In this document: positions 30,251 to 42,082 of the stretch, piece after piece
Layout: each line of letters starts with the position of its first letter
Numbering within the stretch: the stretch's first letter is position 1
NCBI GenBank assembly: GCA_023375675.1
Contig: JALQBC010000006.1
Span: 930,001 to 994,000, forward strand
DNA length: 64,000 nucleotides
Reading direction: 5' to 3'
Source of the DNA: Cytospora piceicola
Taxonomy: Eukaryota; Ascomycota; Sordariomycetes; Diaporthales; Cytosporaceae
Position numbers and translations under genes: made by a program
Notes under the pieces: generated by a model
What the model saw: only the letters and a program-made list of their open reading frames with translations
The model's database searches: none
What the model was told of the DNA's origin: nothing

Positions 30251-32363
30251 ATGGCTGGCAACTCTCCACCAAGACGGAGTTCACGCGCAAGGACAGCTCA
30301 ATCACAATCACAACATTCTTCCACGCCCTCGAGTCTATCTGGTCGTCCCGAACGGACCACCAGGTCTCTCAACAAGGCAACTTCCCCTCAGAAGTCCACA
30401 CCCAGCCTCTCAGACGAACCACCCGACGACTCTGTTGCGAGCACCGACGACCTACCCACCAAGCGCCGACGTACACGTGCGCAAGGTCAAGAAGACGAGC
30501 GTGGCAGGCCAACGCCACATCACGACACAATTGAGATGGCAGGCGATCAAGACGAAATACCCGAAGAGGACGACGGCGCCGTCCGCTGCGTCTGTGGCTA
30601 TGACGACTACCCAGGCCCGCCGCCTGCGGATGACGACAAGAATCAAGGACTCAAAGACTCAATTGACGTCGAGCCGTTGTTGCCATCTGACATTAACGAT
30701 GATGTGGCCGGGCTCTTTGTGCAGTGTGATGTCTGCAACGTCTGGCAACACGGTGCTTGTGTCGGCATTATGAGTGAAGAGACAACACCCGACGAGTATT
30801 TCTGTGAGGATTGTCGGAAAGATTTACACAGGATATACATTGCTAGCAATGGGTAAGATCTGCCCCGTCTCCAGACCTCCCTACCTCCCCGCCGATGTCG
30901 TGCCTGGTGCGCAAGGCTGCCTTTTGACTGCTATATTCCTCAGCCGCCCGACTCCTATATCAATGCTGATTATGGCTTGCAGACAACGTTATTCACGCTA
31001 CCTGCCCCTTCTCCCCGACCGCCGACATTCGAGCACGCGCTCACGGTCACCAAGAGACAAGGACGATAAAAGCTCGAGAGAGACCAGAAGCGGTCGTCAG
31101 TCGTCGATTACACAGGCGTCGAAGAGAAGATCTACAATGAACAGCAGAGATGCAGCATACGATGAAGAGGAACAGCTTCGACTCGCCATCGAGGCCAGCA
31201 AGGAAATCTCCGGTCATGAAACAGCAGTCGAGATTGGTAACAGGAGATCTAAGCGGGGTCGTGACGACAGTGAAGAGTACGTCGATCACCGTCCCATCCC
31301 GTCCCTGGTGGCGTGCTGACAGCAACTTTGCAGGAAACAAGAGCTTGCAAAGAGGCCAAGAACCAAATCGAGAACCCCCTCCCCAACAGAGGATGATAAC
31401 GAGCGGGTGGATGCGGACGATGACTCTGAGGAAACCCAACATACCAGGAGCGGATCCAAAAAGCCACGGCTTCCGGTAACACGTACCCAAAGTCAAAATA
31501 AAGAGAAGGAGCGGGAAGAACGTGAACGCCAGCGGGCAGAAGCGGCTAAGAAGCGCAGTGGTCGAGCGGAACGCCGGCGAGCTGATGGTAGCACACCCGC
31601 ATCTACGATTCTTGTGAAAGGGCTGGACGCTCAAGTAGATACAGATTCAGATCCCTCGGAGGAATTGCCGTTGGCAGCCCGGGTGGCCGCAACCCGGACA
31701 GCAAACGACAAGACGGCTCCGACGGCCGCAAGCGAAACGAAGACAGAACCTACGCTGGCAGCTGAAGCACCGCCGCCCTCATCCCAACCGACACCGGATA
31801 CGCCCCCAACCAACACCCCAGTGCAGACTTCCTCAAAGCCCAGGCGGCCACAAGCAAGGAGAGGCAAGGGTAGAAACCAATACACCAAGGATCGCGAGGC
31901 GAGGGAAGAAACGTCTCCTGCACGGTCTCAATCCAGGGACGTCCAGGGACATGACACTAGCAATGCTCATCATCATCACTCGAAATTCGCCGAGGGTACT
32001 TCCTCTAAGCCGCATGCAAGATCAAAAGGCGGGTTTAACAGCAAGGTTTCGATGACCGATCTGAAACGAAAGGCACACGCCATGCTGGACTACATATCCC
32101 GGACACAGGTCGAGATGGCAGGAGAGATAACGCCGCCGAACCACGAAAGCCCCAAACCCGGCGAAAGCGCGGTCTCGCAGGTGATGGAGAACGGGACTTC
32201 CTCGGTCGAGAGGAAACCGCCTGATAGCACTCCAAATGGCGAGTCGAGCACCCCTGGTACTTCGGTAGATACGAAGAAAGATTTCAAGGACATGTCGTCG
32301 ATGGAGATGATGGCCCGCTTGTCGACAGATCTGATTAAGTGGCAGAAAGAGTTCGCTCTCTGA
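30251..32363 (+). CDS. PHD-finger protein, Cti6-like (Rpd3L histone deacetylase complex)
   Basis: Three exons, 30251-30852, 30983-31276 and 31334-32363, joined in phase, giving 641 residues. The first 110 residues are disordered and rich in Ser and basic residues. A C4-H-C3 PHD finger follows: VRCVCGY, an insertion of about 40 residues, then LFVQCDVCNVWQHGACVGI and EYFCEDCR. The segment ASNGQRYSRYLP just after the finger, spanning intron 1, is the usual continuation in fungal Cti6 proteins. A coiled, highly charged region (QNKEKEREERERQRAEAAKKR) and a basic disordered region come next, and the C terminus SMEMMARLSTDLIKWQKEF is a likely conserved helix. In yeasts Cti6 reads or anchors chromatin for the Rpd3L/Sin3 deacetylase; the same role in the nucleus is inferred. 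Introns are 130 and 57 bp. A long CT-rich leader precedes the ATG. Confidence 0.85.
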
Positions 32364-33216
32364 CCTTGTTGCTTCTCTTGACGGCGGGTGGGGAGCTGCA
32401 CCCAGCGTGCTTATGGCGTATTGGTGTTGGTCGATACCAAAGGCGAGAATGGTCCCGTCTATACGGGTCCTACTGCATAAAGCCCGGCGTTTATGTTTGT
32501 TTGGTAAAAAGGAGATTCAGATGCGTGTGCTCTCCTTATTTCGGGAGGGCCCTTCAAATACCTTTGGCTGTTCTGATCGGGAGAGTGCAATGCGCTCTGG
32601 CTATGATAGGTTTCTATGCTTTAGTGGGTTACGGAAATGATAATTTTTTATGGCATAAGACAGAGCTGATACCCAGAGGGAAAGCGGAAGTATGATAGTT
32701 CTGGGACCGATATGTGAGCTCGAATGCTCATGGGCTTGGCCCTCGGGAAGAGATATGGAGGCACTCTCCACTGTGTGCATTCTTTTTTATGGTACAGAGT
32801 AGTGTCTAAAAATACAATTATGGTTACATCAATCAATTCCTATCTTCAGTGCCCTCGAATTTGTGAACTATGCCAAATTCAGCAGGCGTAGCCAACATCG
32901 TTGCGGAAGGGACTGACAAGCCAGCATGAGGCTTGACCATACACATCACAATGGTGGTCATAAGCAAGGTAGACAGTGATGCCCACGGGACGTATGCCCT
33001 TAGGAACACTGTTGTGGTCACCTGTAGTCTATTGGTAATCTTGTTTTCAATCGTCTCCCGCTGTCTACCTAGGAGTTGTCTCCTGGCGAGGTGTACGAGG
33101 AGGGGCTCAGCTGTGTAATGCGGAGCAGTAAGTAGATAGTCTTACGTGCGTGATCCGCAGTTTTGGATGAGCAGCCTCCCAAGTACCAAGCCCCGGCCTA
33201 TTGAGGACATGCAAGA
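32364..33216. other. Intergenic between convergent gene ends
   Basis: 3' flanks of the PHD gene and of the decayed MYND gene. No coding region or RNA gene is recognised. Confidence 0.5.
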
Positions 33217-35213
33217 TCAGCCACGAGCAGTCTTGTCATCTGTGCGCTCCGATACCTCCTCGGGCTGAACCCCCTCAGCCTCGCAAAGTCCACACGCCAG
33301 CGTCGAGGTAATGGTACGACACTCCTGGTCGAGGGACACCCCGTCGCCCCCTGGAAAGCCCTCCTCCAACTTTCCGAACCGATCCTGCCAGACGGCCATT
33401 CGTTTCTCGAAACCAACATTGTCCTCAAACCCCGCCTCCGTCAGCCAGACCTCCCTCAGGCTCTTGAACGCCTCCTCGGACCGCGTGCCGTAGGGCCTTC
33501 CGTCCATGCCCATGTGCCACTTCTGCATCCAGCTCCCCTCGACCAGCACGGAATACCCCGCCAGGAACCTCTTCGCGTCGCCCACCAGTGACATGCCTGG
33601 CAGGCCCGAACACGGCCTCGGGCGCGCCCGGCACCAGTTCGGATGGTTCCTCGTAGCCCAGGTGCCTGCTCGCGTGGTGGCCCAGACCTGACGGCCACGC
33701 ACGTGGCCATCCACGAGCATACAGCGCCGGGGCCTCCGCCTCCCAGGGGCCGTCCGGCTCGTAGACCACGTCCATGCCGGACATGCGACGGGCGGGCGGG
33801 GTGCACGGCCTTGACGGCGTCGATCATGTGGACGCGGTGGTGCTCGTGGGCGTCCCGGGGGGGGGGGCGAGGGTACTCGCGCCAGACGTACTGGGCGCCG
33901 GTGGGATTTGGGGCGGACCGCTGTCCCGACGCGAGGGTGGCGCGGATCACGGCGTGGCCGTGTAGGAGCGAGAACTCGCGCACGCCGCCGGGCTCGAACG
34001 GAGCGGACGGGCGAAGTGGACGTTCTTTGGGGCGAAGTGGACCTCCTCCACGAGATGACATGTAGTTAAGGTGTTGCGAGTTAGTGATTAATGATGGGAT
34101 AGGATGAAGGTTTTCCATGGAAGATGATAGTCCCTGCGGCGAATAGGTGCTTCAAAGAGCATCCTGGCCGTGCCAATGATATGCTGACACCAGCCGCAGT
34201 TTCTACATGCGAGAGCCTGCTCCTCTGAAGATGCCAGATCGGCTTGAAGTTCCATGAGCACAGTCTCTCCGATAAAGACCAGACGATACGGATAGTCTGA
34301 CACTGCAACGACCATTCCATCCTCTTCCGGTATGGGCTTTTTCACACCAAAGGGCGAGTACTGGGTGAAGTCGAGAAATAGCTCGGTGAAGATGGCTGAT
34401 GACCTTCGGAAGCCACGCACTACGGAAGCGAGAATTATTAGTTGCCTCGAAGATGCGATAGGGCCTAAGATTATCGCCCTTGTTTCTCCCCCGAATCAGA
34501 CTTGTCTCGGGGCTACCGAGATAACCGAAAGGGGAGATCAATTGCTACCATGTATCACCCACCATCCATGCAGACGCGCTTGGGCTCCTTCCAGTTGGCT
34601 TTCATGCAATCCTGGTTGCAATAGAAGGTCCCATGGACAGCCTTTCCGTCCTGGACGATGAATCAGCCGGAGCATCTCGATGTAGAACCAACCGTCGTTG
34701 CCACAGCTTGCGCAGGGTCCACACTCCGTGCCCGAAGGTAAAAACTTGCGAGAGGGCGCGCCGAAGAGCCATCGGTTTGATAGCTGTATGAGTCTCGTCG
34801 TCCTTGCGACCACGAATAACCCAGAGTTAGTATGACAGAAGCTTGCCCGTGGCCGTGGTGTCGGCTGGCTTGTCGTGGTTGCCTTGTCGCAGTCTGTCGA
34901 GTGCAAAACCAGCCAGGGCAGTCTCAAAGGCTCGGAAGCACGCCAAACTCTTGTCAGATGCCTGCCCGAAGACTCTTTTGACAAGCTGGTCGAACTCTGG
35001 GTCGTTAGTCCCTCTAAAACCCTTCCAGTCGTGGTGGATGCTGTTGAAAGCGGCCATGAGCCACATGACCTTCTTTGCCACCTCAATAAATGCGAGAAAA
35101 CCAGTAGCAGCTCGAAATTCTTCGGGGCTCGGTAGAATCTTGAAGAAGACGTCCGCTGGGTTGCTCGAGCCTTTGAGCTCAGACGGCAACCGCTGTATCA
35201 TTCTTTGTTCCAT
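33217..35213 (-). pseudogene. MYND-type zinc-finger protein, probably broken by frameshifts
   Basis: Pieces of one protein lie in order on the minus strand but in different frames. 35213-34870 encodes a helical N terminus (MEQRMIQRLPSELKGSSNP onward, with HHDWKGFRG). About 34760-34590 encodes a MYND finger split by a frame change: ECGPCASCGND, then DGKAVHGTFYC-NQDCMKANW and KRVC. Next come 34420-34088 (VRGFRRSSAIFTELFLDF to an RNCGWC pair), 34060-33800 (GGVREFSLLHGHAVIRATL, RVHMIDAVKA), 33780-33600 (MDVVYEPDGPWE, LGYEEPSEL) and 33600-33219 (VGDAKRFLAGYSVLVEGSW to the stop at 33217). A canonical intron (donor GTGGGT, acceptor TTCCGTAG) explains one change, and GC-AG introns might explain two near 34830 and 34700, but the shifts near 33800 and 33595 have no splice solution. 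An 11-G run lies at 33857-33867. Decay or assembly indels are both possible. MYND domains bind proline-rich peptides; the function here is unknown. Confidence 0.6.
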
Positions 35214-35722
35214 GGCTAAGTCTATGGTGCCGATGATGTCGCTGAAGAGCTCGAGTTGTCAAGATGAGATCGCGTTTGACACGAAAAGCTCGCGTGATAA
35301 AGAGAGAAATGGTTGGAGGGCTGAGACCTGGTCAGCAAAACGCGATTCCACTGCAGTCTCGCGTAATGGTGTTGATGAGAGGTAAGACGTAAGACGAAGG
35401 CCTTCGAGGTGATGTGGGTTGAGAGTTTGATCTGATCGCAGAAAGTCATCACAAACGGGAAGGAAGCGGTTTGGTCCAGTTTAAAGCCTCGAGTGAGTTG
35501 CTGAAAGCTGTCTGCGGTGCTGCGGCCTCCCACCACCAACCTTGGAAGCTACAGGTGCTGGGACGAAAGGACCTACCTAGGTAGTTTCTGCAGAGACCGA
35601 CAGGCATACAGTCTCGTGCTGGGCCTGAAGTGTGCGGGAAGGTTCTTCGAGAATAGAAAATGGAACAGGGTATCATTTCGTTACCACCTTCACCCACCCA
35701 GGGCATCGCCAACTGGGCCTAC
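35214..35722. other. Intergenic, promoter side of MYND locus
   Basis: No gene is supported. A TACCTAGGTA element lies at 35574-35583. The right end is the 3' flank of MTG1. Confidence 0.5.
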
Positions 35723-36949
35723 TCAGCCGGTCTGGGCAGCATGCTTGGCCAGCGACCGCTCCCTCCTAGCCTCCTTCTCCCTCTTCCTCGCCTGGTTCAT
35801 ACTCAAGGGCGGCTCCAGGGCCATCCTCCTCGCCAGCTCGAGACTCTCCTTGGTCACCTCGTCCAGCACAAACCGCCCCAGCATCCCGTTCCTCCACCTC
35901 CTCACCACCCAGTCCGCGGCGCCATCCAGAAACTCCTCGTCCCCCTTGATCAACTTCCCCGTCCGCCGAGCCACGCCGCTCAGGAACTCGTGCACGTCGT
36001 TGGTCGGCTGCTCGCAGAACTCGGCGTACACCTTGCCGGTGGGGTCGAACAGGTTGAGGTGGTACAGGAGGTAGTCGGCGACGGTGATCCAGGAGACGAG
36101 GCCGTCCTTGACGCAGCCCACCAGCGTGAGCTTGAGCATGGACTCGGCGTCCGGGACGTAGGGGATGAAGACGCCCGGCGTGTCCAGGACGAAGACGCCC
36201 TCGGAGTTGTCGTCCCCCGCGATGATGCGGACCGGCGTGCCCAGCTTCCTCGTGACGCCCGGCTCCGACCCCGTCTTTGCCACCTTGGAGGCGCCTCCCG
36301 GGTTGGGCTTGCCTTGTGTCCGGAGGCGGTTGAGGAGTGTCGACTTGCCCGCGTTGGGCATCCCAACCACCAGCGCCCGCAGGCCCGTGAGGCTCTCGGT
36401 CTGCTGCGATATCTGTTTGATCTGTTTCAACAAGTCCTTGGTGTCCTTATTCTCCGTCCCCTGGCCGTGGAACAGGACAGATGTGTTGTTTCCGCCGTGC
36501 TGTCTGTGAAATTTCTCCAACGCCCTCACCACTCTGTTTCCCTCGACCTCGGGCAGGAGATCACGATGTGTATAGACCAGGATGCGGGGACGGCCACCGC
36601 CCCCTCCACTGCTGCTACCACCAGAGGTAAGCCCCTTGTCGCCGCCTCGGCCAAAATTTCTAGAGTTGCTGTTGTACGAGAGGGAGGATTCCAGCAGGGG
36701 GTTCCAGGAGGTAAGTGGGACTCGCATATCCCGGCACTCGATGACTAGCCCGACATTGGCGAGAACGCGGCGCATACGGGACAGTGCCGCATGGTGATGT
36801 CCCAGGAAGTAGGAGCGGACTATGGAGGAAGACACCTCGAAGTGTTGGCGGGGGACAAAAGGTGCCGATGTGACGGTGGCGGATGAGAAGGCGGCCTTGG
36901 CTGCGCTGGCAGCTGCCGTAGCGGCTGCTTCTGCTGTGGCTGTCGCCAT
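35723..36949 (-). CDS. MTG1: Mitochondrial ribosome-assembly GTPase Mtg1
   Basis: A single exon of 408 residues. The family (YlqF/RbgA type) acts in the mitochondrial matrix at the inner membrane and promotes late assembly of the large mitoribosomal subunit. The GTPase motifs are circularly permuted, as required: G4 first (YTHRD, about 126-130, with THRD replacing NKxD), then G5, then G1 GMPNAGKST (196-204), G2 within EPGVTRK, and G3 DTPG (256-259). The N terminus MATATAEAAATAAASAAKAA is an acid-poor presequence candidate. Also present is HHHAALSRMRRVLANVGLVIECRDMRVP, the family's opening block. A Gly/Ser-rich insertion at about 95-120 precedes G4. The C terminus carries the basic tail RKREKEARRERS. 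It is divergently arranged with ETR1, 677 bp away. Confidence 0.93.
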   Translation of the reverse strand: MATATAEAAATAAASAAKAAFSSATVTSAPFVPRQHFEVSSSIVRSYFLGHHHAALSRMRRVLANVGLVIECRDMRVPLTSWNPLLESSLSYNSNSRNFGRGGDKGLTSGGSSSGGGGGRPRILVYTHRDLLPEVEGNRVVRALEKFHRQHGGNNTSVLFHGQGTENKDTKDLLKQIKQISQQTESLTGLRALVVGMPNAGKSTLLNRLRTQGKPNPGGASKVAKTGSEPGVTRKLGTPVRIIAGDDNSEGVFVLDTPGVFIPYVPDAESMLKLTLVGCVKDGLVSWITVADYLLYHLNLFDPTGKVYAEFCEQPTNDVHEFLSGVARRTGKLIKGDEEFLDGAADWVVRRWRNGMLGRFVLDEVTKESLELARRMALEPPLSMNQARKREKEARRERSLAKHAAQTG

Positions 36950-37626
36950 TCCGAGGAACTATGTGTACTGAGCTCGGGATAAATGTTTGGGGTCTAAATG
37001 GCTTCACCCCGTCCTCACGCTCATGGCTGCCGGATCAGGAGTTCACTCTGGTGGTCGTGGTCGAGGTCGAGATACGATGCAACTTGATGGGTCCTCTTGA
37101 TGTGATATCCCTTATGTTCTGATTTCACTTGGGAAGGAAATTGACCAATATAGTATCAGTACAAGATGAGTTAAAATTATGGTGAATAACGTTGAAGTGA
37201 AAACGGCATATGTGTTTGATGACAACTCCAGAGTGTCTTGGTCCATCCAGTTTGTCTATCCAGTCTTTCCATCGTAAAGCCTTGTGTAAGTTTTCATGTA
37301 AGGGTTCGGGTCGTGAAGCTGGGGCCCTGGGGGACAAGGGAGGGGGGGGGTGTCAAAATGCAGGGGTAGCTTCTCCAGGAGTACCTAGGTACTTAGTATG
37401 TGCAGGGACCCGCTTCCGAGCTCCGGGTTCGACGTCATCCTGCCGTTGGACCGATATCAAACCCGGAGCGGGAGCTTCACTTATCACTTATACTTATCAC
37501 TTATCACTTATCGCACGACATACACAGTACAGTACGGGACGACAGCACATTTCACTTCTTTCCACATCAGTCTTCTCTTTTTTTTTTTAGCCATCCCCTA
37601 AAGCCCCTCCAGCCCCTCCATTGTCA
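36950..37626. promoter_or_regulatory. Shared divergent promoter of MTG1 and ETR1
   Basis: The 677-bp gap between two divergent start codons must hold both promoters. It contains a TACCTAGGTA element at 37383-37392, tandem ACTTATC-type repeats near 37479-37511, a run of about ten G near 37344-37353 and a poly-T tract at 37579-37588 close to the ETR1 start. No specific factor site is claimed. Confidence 0.6.
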
Positions 37627-39025
37627 ATGCCCATCATGGCAACGACCAGGCCAGCTATCCGTTGCTTGAACGCGACACTGTTGCGCCCAAGGCCCTCCGG
37701 CACGCCTAAACTACCCACCCGGTCCCTCGGCGCCGCCTCCGTCCGGTACAAGTCCGGCCCCTACGGCTACACCCAAGCCAAAGCGCTGGTCTTCCCCAAG
37801 GCAGGCGAGCCGACCGACGTCCTGAAGTGAGCAGCACATCGTGATCTGTCCCCTTCCTTCCCCCACAGAACCACACGGCCTCGCGACCGCTAACCGAGCA
37901 AACCATGTGCACAGCCTCCACACGCACTCCATCTCCCCCCAGCTACCCGCCCACGCCGTCCTGGTCCGCACCCTCGCCGCGCCCGTCAACCCCGCCGACG
38001 TGAACACCATCCAGGGCACCTACGGCGTCAAGCCGACCTACAACTCCCTCCTGGGCACCTCCGCCCCGACCTCGGTGCCCGGCAACGAGGCCTGCCTCGA
38101 GGTCCTCTCCGTCGGCTCCTCCGTGACCGCCCTCCAGAAGGGCGACTGGTGCATCCCCGCGTCCACCGGCTTCGGCACGTGGCGCACGCACGCGCTGGTC
38201 GAGGACGCGGAGAAGAGCCTGCTCAAGGTCGACAAGACCGGCGGCGGCGGCGGCGGCGCAGGCGGCGCCGCCGCCCTGTCCCCCGTGCAGGTGGCCACGG
38301 TGTCGGTCAACCCCTGCAGCGCGTACCGCATGCTGAAGGACTACGTCGACCTGGTCGACCTGTCGGTGCGGACCTTCCGGCGGGACAGCGCCGCGGGCGG
38401 CGGCGCCTGGTTCGTCCAGAACGGCGCCAACAGCGGCGTCGGGCGCGCCGCCATCCAGCTCGGCCGGCTGTGGGGCCTGCGCAGCATCAACGTCGTGCGC
38501 GAGCGCGAGTCGCCCGAGGCCACGGACGCGCTCAGGCGGGAGCTCCTGGGGCTCGGCGCCACGGTCGTCGTGACCGAGGCCGAGTTCCTCGACCGGGGCT
38601 TCGCCGCCCGCCTCAAGGAGGAGTACACCCGCATGGGCCGGGACCCCGTCATGCTGGGGCTGAACTGCGTGGGCGGGAAGAGCGCGACGAGCATGGCCAA
38701 GTGCCTGAGCGAGGGCGGCACGTTGGTTACCTACGGTGCCATGTCGAAGCAGCCGGTCATGCTGCCGACGGGGTTGTTGATCTTCAAGGATCTGCGCTTC
38801 CATGGCTTCTGGCTGAGCCGGTGGGCTAATGCTGACCGGAAGGCGAAGAAGGAGACGGTGGATGAGATCTTGGGTCTGATCAGAGAGGGCAAGTTTCAAG
38901 ATGCTCCTATGCAGGAGGTGAAGTGGGATTGGGAGACAGAGGAGAAGACGTTGAAGGAGGCGGTACAGGGGACATTATCAGGATTCAGGGCTGGAAAGGG
39001 AGTCTTTGTGTTTGGTGAGACATGA
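37627..39025 (+). CDS. ETR1: Mitochondrial trans-2-enoyl-CoA/ACP reductase (MECR/Etr1 family)
   Basis: Two exons, 37627-37826 and 37915-39025, 436 residues (433 if the second ATG at 37636 is used). The 88-bp intron has a GTGAGC donor, a CTAACC branch site and acceptor GCACAG. The junction restores PTDVLN-LHTHSISP, the conserved family block. The enzyme performs the NADPH-dependent last step of mitochondrial type II fatty-acid synthesis, which supplies octanoate for lipoate. An Arg-rich presequence (residues 1-45) is followed by the medium-chain reductase fold: VNPADVNTIQGTYGVKP, GNEACLEVLSVGS, a Gly-rich loop unique to this copy (TGGGGGGAGGAAA), VNPCSAYRMLKDYV, the nucleotide-binding QNGANSGVGRAAIQL, LNCVGGKSAT, and GFWLSRW near the C terminus. 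Tyr-equivalent catalytic residues fall in GTYG. High GC content throughout exon 2. Confidence 0.93.
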
Positions 39026-39252
39026 GAGCATGCATTCGAGAAGTTGGTCTGAACAAAGGGCTGTATAAGTATATAGATATATCATAACCAAAGCGAGCCT
39101 ATATATTGATAGGCAAACGAGCCTTTCTACTGTTCAATGGGTATCGCGGAATATTTGGATGAAAACAGTATCATAACACGTAACTCCTGGCCTGTTTGCC
39201 CCCGACAGTCACCAACGCATGGCTTCTTTGCGCTCTACTCTGGCCAACCTCT

Positions 39253-42082
39253 TCAAGCTCTGAAAGCCTGCGTCATCGCATGTAAACGATCGATCATGAC
39301 CGGCGCATACGCATACAGGTTATCATCGATCACCCTTGCCAGATGCCGCAGGGCGTTCTCCTCATTCAGCTCCAGCTGCAGCCTCTCCTTGACCTTGACA
39401 ACCGCCTTGTCCGGCTCAAGCTTGATATCCGGTATGTTTGCATCTACCATCAAGCTGAACAAGTTCAGAATCAGGTTGCTTGACTTCCGTAAAGCAGCAT
39501 ACGCCAGGAAGCAGTATTGCTTGAACTGCCTGTACTGCTCACTGCTCGTCCCGCCCATCGCTTCGACCATCTCTTTCGAGATCTTCATTGCGGGCGCAAA
39601 GGGCTTCGGATCCCGGCCTAGTATAAAGCCGAAATCTGCATGGAAGAAGTGCCCGTCGGGTGCCAGGAGCAGGTTGTCCAGATGTCGGTCACCTACGCCC
39701 AGGATATATGTGATGACACAGTAGCCTGCACATGATCGAACGAACGTGTCCAAAGTCTCCTTTCGCATCCCCAGAGGAGCCTTGTCATCGGGATTGTTCT
39801 GCTTGAGATAGGCAAGAACTGGCGTGTTCTTGTATTTGGACACGATGTTTTGGAATGGCATGGAGGGGATGAATTGCGACAACCCTGCATTCGTGCTAGT
39901 AGCGAGGATTTTATATGGAGTAAGCTTCAGGTCTAGGTTCTCCTTCTGCAGCAGTTGGTCCATAAGCGTAATGATCTGTATAACCAGTTGGTCCTGCCGT
40001 AGATCATCTCCGGTCTTGAAGATGACGGGGTAGTTGCGCCCTGTCGTAGTCTTGAATGCCACCTTGATGGGATGAAGAGAAGACTTGAACACAATAGTGT
40101 CTTCCGGCGCGGCACCAATGATCTTGATAGACGGATCCAGCGGCAGTGGTAAAGGAGGATCGATGGTCACAAGCTCATTCTTGGGATCAGACAGGAAATG
40201 CTTGACACGTTCTGTCCTCCGAGGTATCGATTCACTCGACTCTTTGATCTCAATGGAGATCTTGGATAGGATTGCGATCCATTCTGCCTGTCGCAAGAGA
40301 GTCTTTCTTGTATCTTTGCCGTCCGGTCGTTTCTCGAGTTCGGTCATGAAGTCAAACGCGACCTTTTGGAACATCTTCCTAACCTCAGGGGGCTGGTCGT
40401 CGCTAATATCGTCGCATTCAACCATCAGATACCAGTAGAAATAGTTTCCCAGTAAAAAGTTGTTGGCCGCTCGAGTTATCAGGAATGCAGCCAGAGACGA
40501 GTCTTGCGAAACCTCCTGGTTTGACTCTGTAGGGATGTGCTCAAACTTGAGGCCTTGGACCAGTTGCAACAGATACAGTAGAAGCTCGTCGTCGTCTGCC
40601 TTGTGTAATCGATTCACGGCATATTCTCTCACCGTGGCGTTGTCGAAAGTTGGCCCAAGTAGTTCCAGAGCGTCGTCGACATCGATCTCCGTCCACCTGC
40701 CGAGAACTTGTACGGCCTGCTTAGCTTCGCTCTGGTCCTGCCAGTTTACCGACTTGACAAATTTATTGAGGGCGCGTTTGTCACGGGTCAAATGATATCT
40801 GAATTTCCAGACAAGATCTTTCTCCTCGGGGGACAATTGCTGTGCCGGCGAGTACTCCATGAGGTTGTTGAGCTCGTCCCTGGTCTTCGCGTTCGGCTTG
40901 AGATCCTTGTCTAGTATGCCATGTCTGTGTTGGCTTCTAACAAGCCGTCTGTGCTTGCTTTCGGCTGGATTGTCTCTTTGGCCGACTTCGGGGTCGTACA
41001 CGCGGACCAGCCGGCTACCGACGCTATCCGAGTGACCAACACCGTTTATACCGGGACCGTACATGACTTCTGGCGGAGGCTTCAACTGTATGTTAGACTG
41101 TGAAGCCGACAGATGCTGTAACGAAGAGACTGGTGGTGGTGGATATTCATGGTCGGCGAAGACGACAGGAAAGTCAAATCGGGGAAGCTCCACGTTGAGG
41201 GTGAACTTGGAAGCGCCGGGACTATGCTCTATGCCGTTTTCTGTCTCATTGGCGTCCCCTTCATTGCTTTCCTCTGCAGCCTCTCTATGTGCGCGCTGTC
41301 GTTCGAGATTCTTGACAGATGCTCTCGCAGCCTGAATGTTGCGCTTCTCGAAGCCACGGAAGACGAGCTGATCCAGCCAATCAACTTTTGAAATCTCGCC
41401 CATCTCATGCTTCTTGAAGAGAGCCTCCATACGGTCCATCTCTTCGGCATCCTTGTCAACGACGATATTCTCTCCTTTGCGGCCAGTCCTCTTCCTCCCT
41501 AATACCGAGGGTGTTGTGGTGTTGTCTTTGCCATCGGCAAGCTTGTGTCTATGGACATGACACTTCTGGCGCCCCTTGTGGAGTTGGTTGTCTTGGTCAA
41601 AGAGAGGGATCGTGGTTCCGCCGAAGGGTATAGAATGGCCCTGGGCATTCTTCCCGCCGGTGGGAGATAGGTCCCATATTGTGATGGCAAGGTAGGAGTT
41701 GATGGTCAGGTTCGAGTAGTTGATGGGCAGGGTAAGCCACTCATTCCACCTCCTCTCGGTTCTGAAAGCTTTATATGCGGTTTGGACTGGTACGGTCAAG
41801 GGTTTTGAGCCAGCCCAGACTTGAACCGTAACGTAGAGATCCGAATGAAGGCTGATATTCGATCCGACATGACGAAGCTCTGGCTTGTCTAGGAGCGTAG
41901 AGAACAGGAACGGGGTCTCGTCGCCGTCTAGGTTTATTCTGCACTTCTATTAGCCCTAGATGCAGGCTGAGTCGACAACTACTAGTCTTCCTTCCCCGAC
42001 CGTAAACCTGGATTTGGACTTACATGCGAACCTTCACGGGATATTCCACCGCATCGGAACTCGCGAACGAAAAGGGCTCCAT
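39253..42082 (-). CDS. VPS34: Class III phosphatidylinositol 3-kinase Vps34
   Basis: Two exons, 42082-42024 and 41938-39253, separated by an 85-bp intron (donor GTAAGT, acceptor AGTGCAG), 914 residues. The short first exon gives MEPFSFASSDAVEYPVKVRI, the expected N terminus. The protein makes PI3P on endosomes, the vacuole and autophagic membranes, normally with Vps15 and Atg6/Vps30. Domains in order: C2 (about 20-300, with LPINYSNLTINSYLAITIWD), the helical PIK domain (about 370-560, LSPEEKDLVWKFRYHL), and the lipid kinase domain (about 620-914) with GDDLRQDQLVIQII, the catalytic loop GVGDRHLDN (near 767-775), HADFGF (near 786-791) and the C-terminal helix ending MIDRLHAMTQAFRA. All key residues are present. 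Length is close to yeast Vps34 (875). The start codon lies 587 bp from divergent NSE4. Confidence 0.96.
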
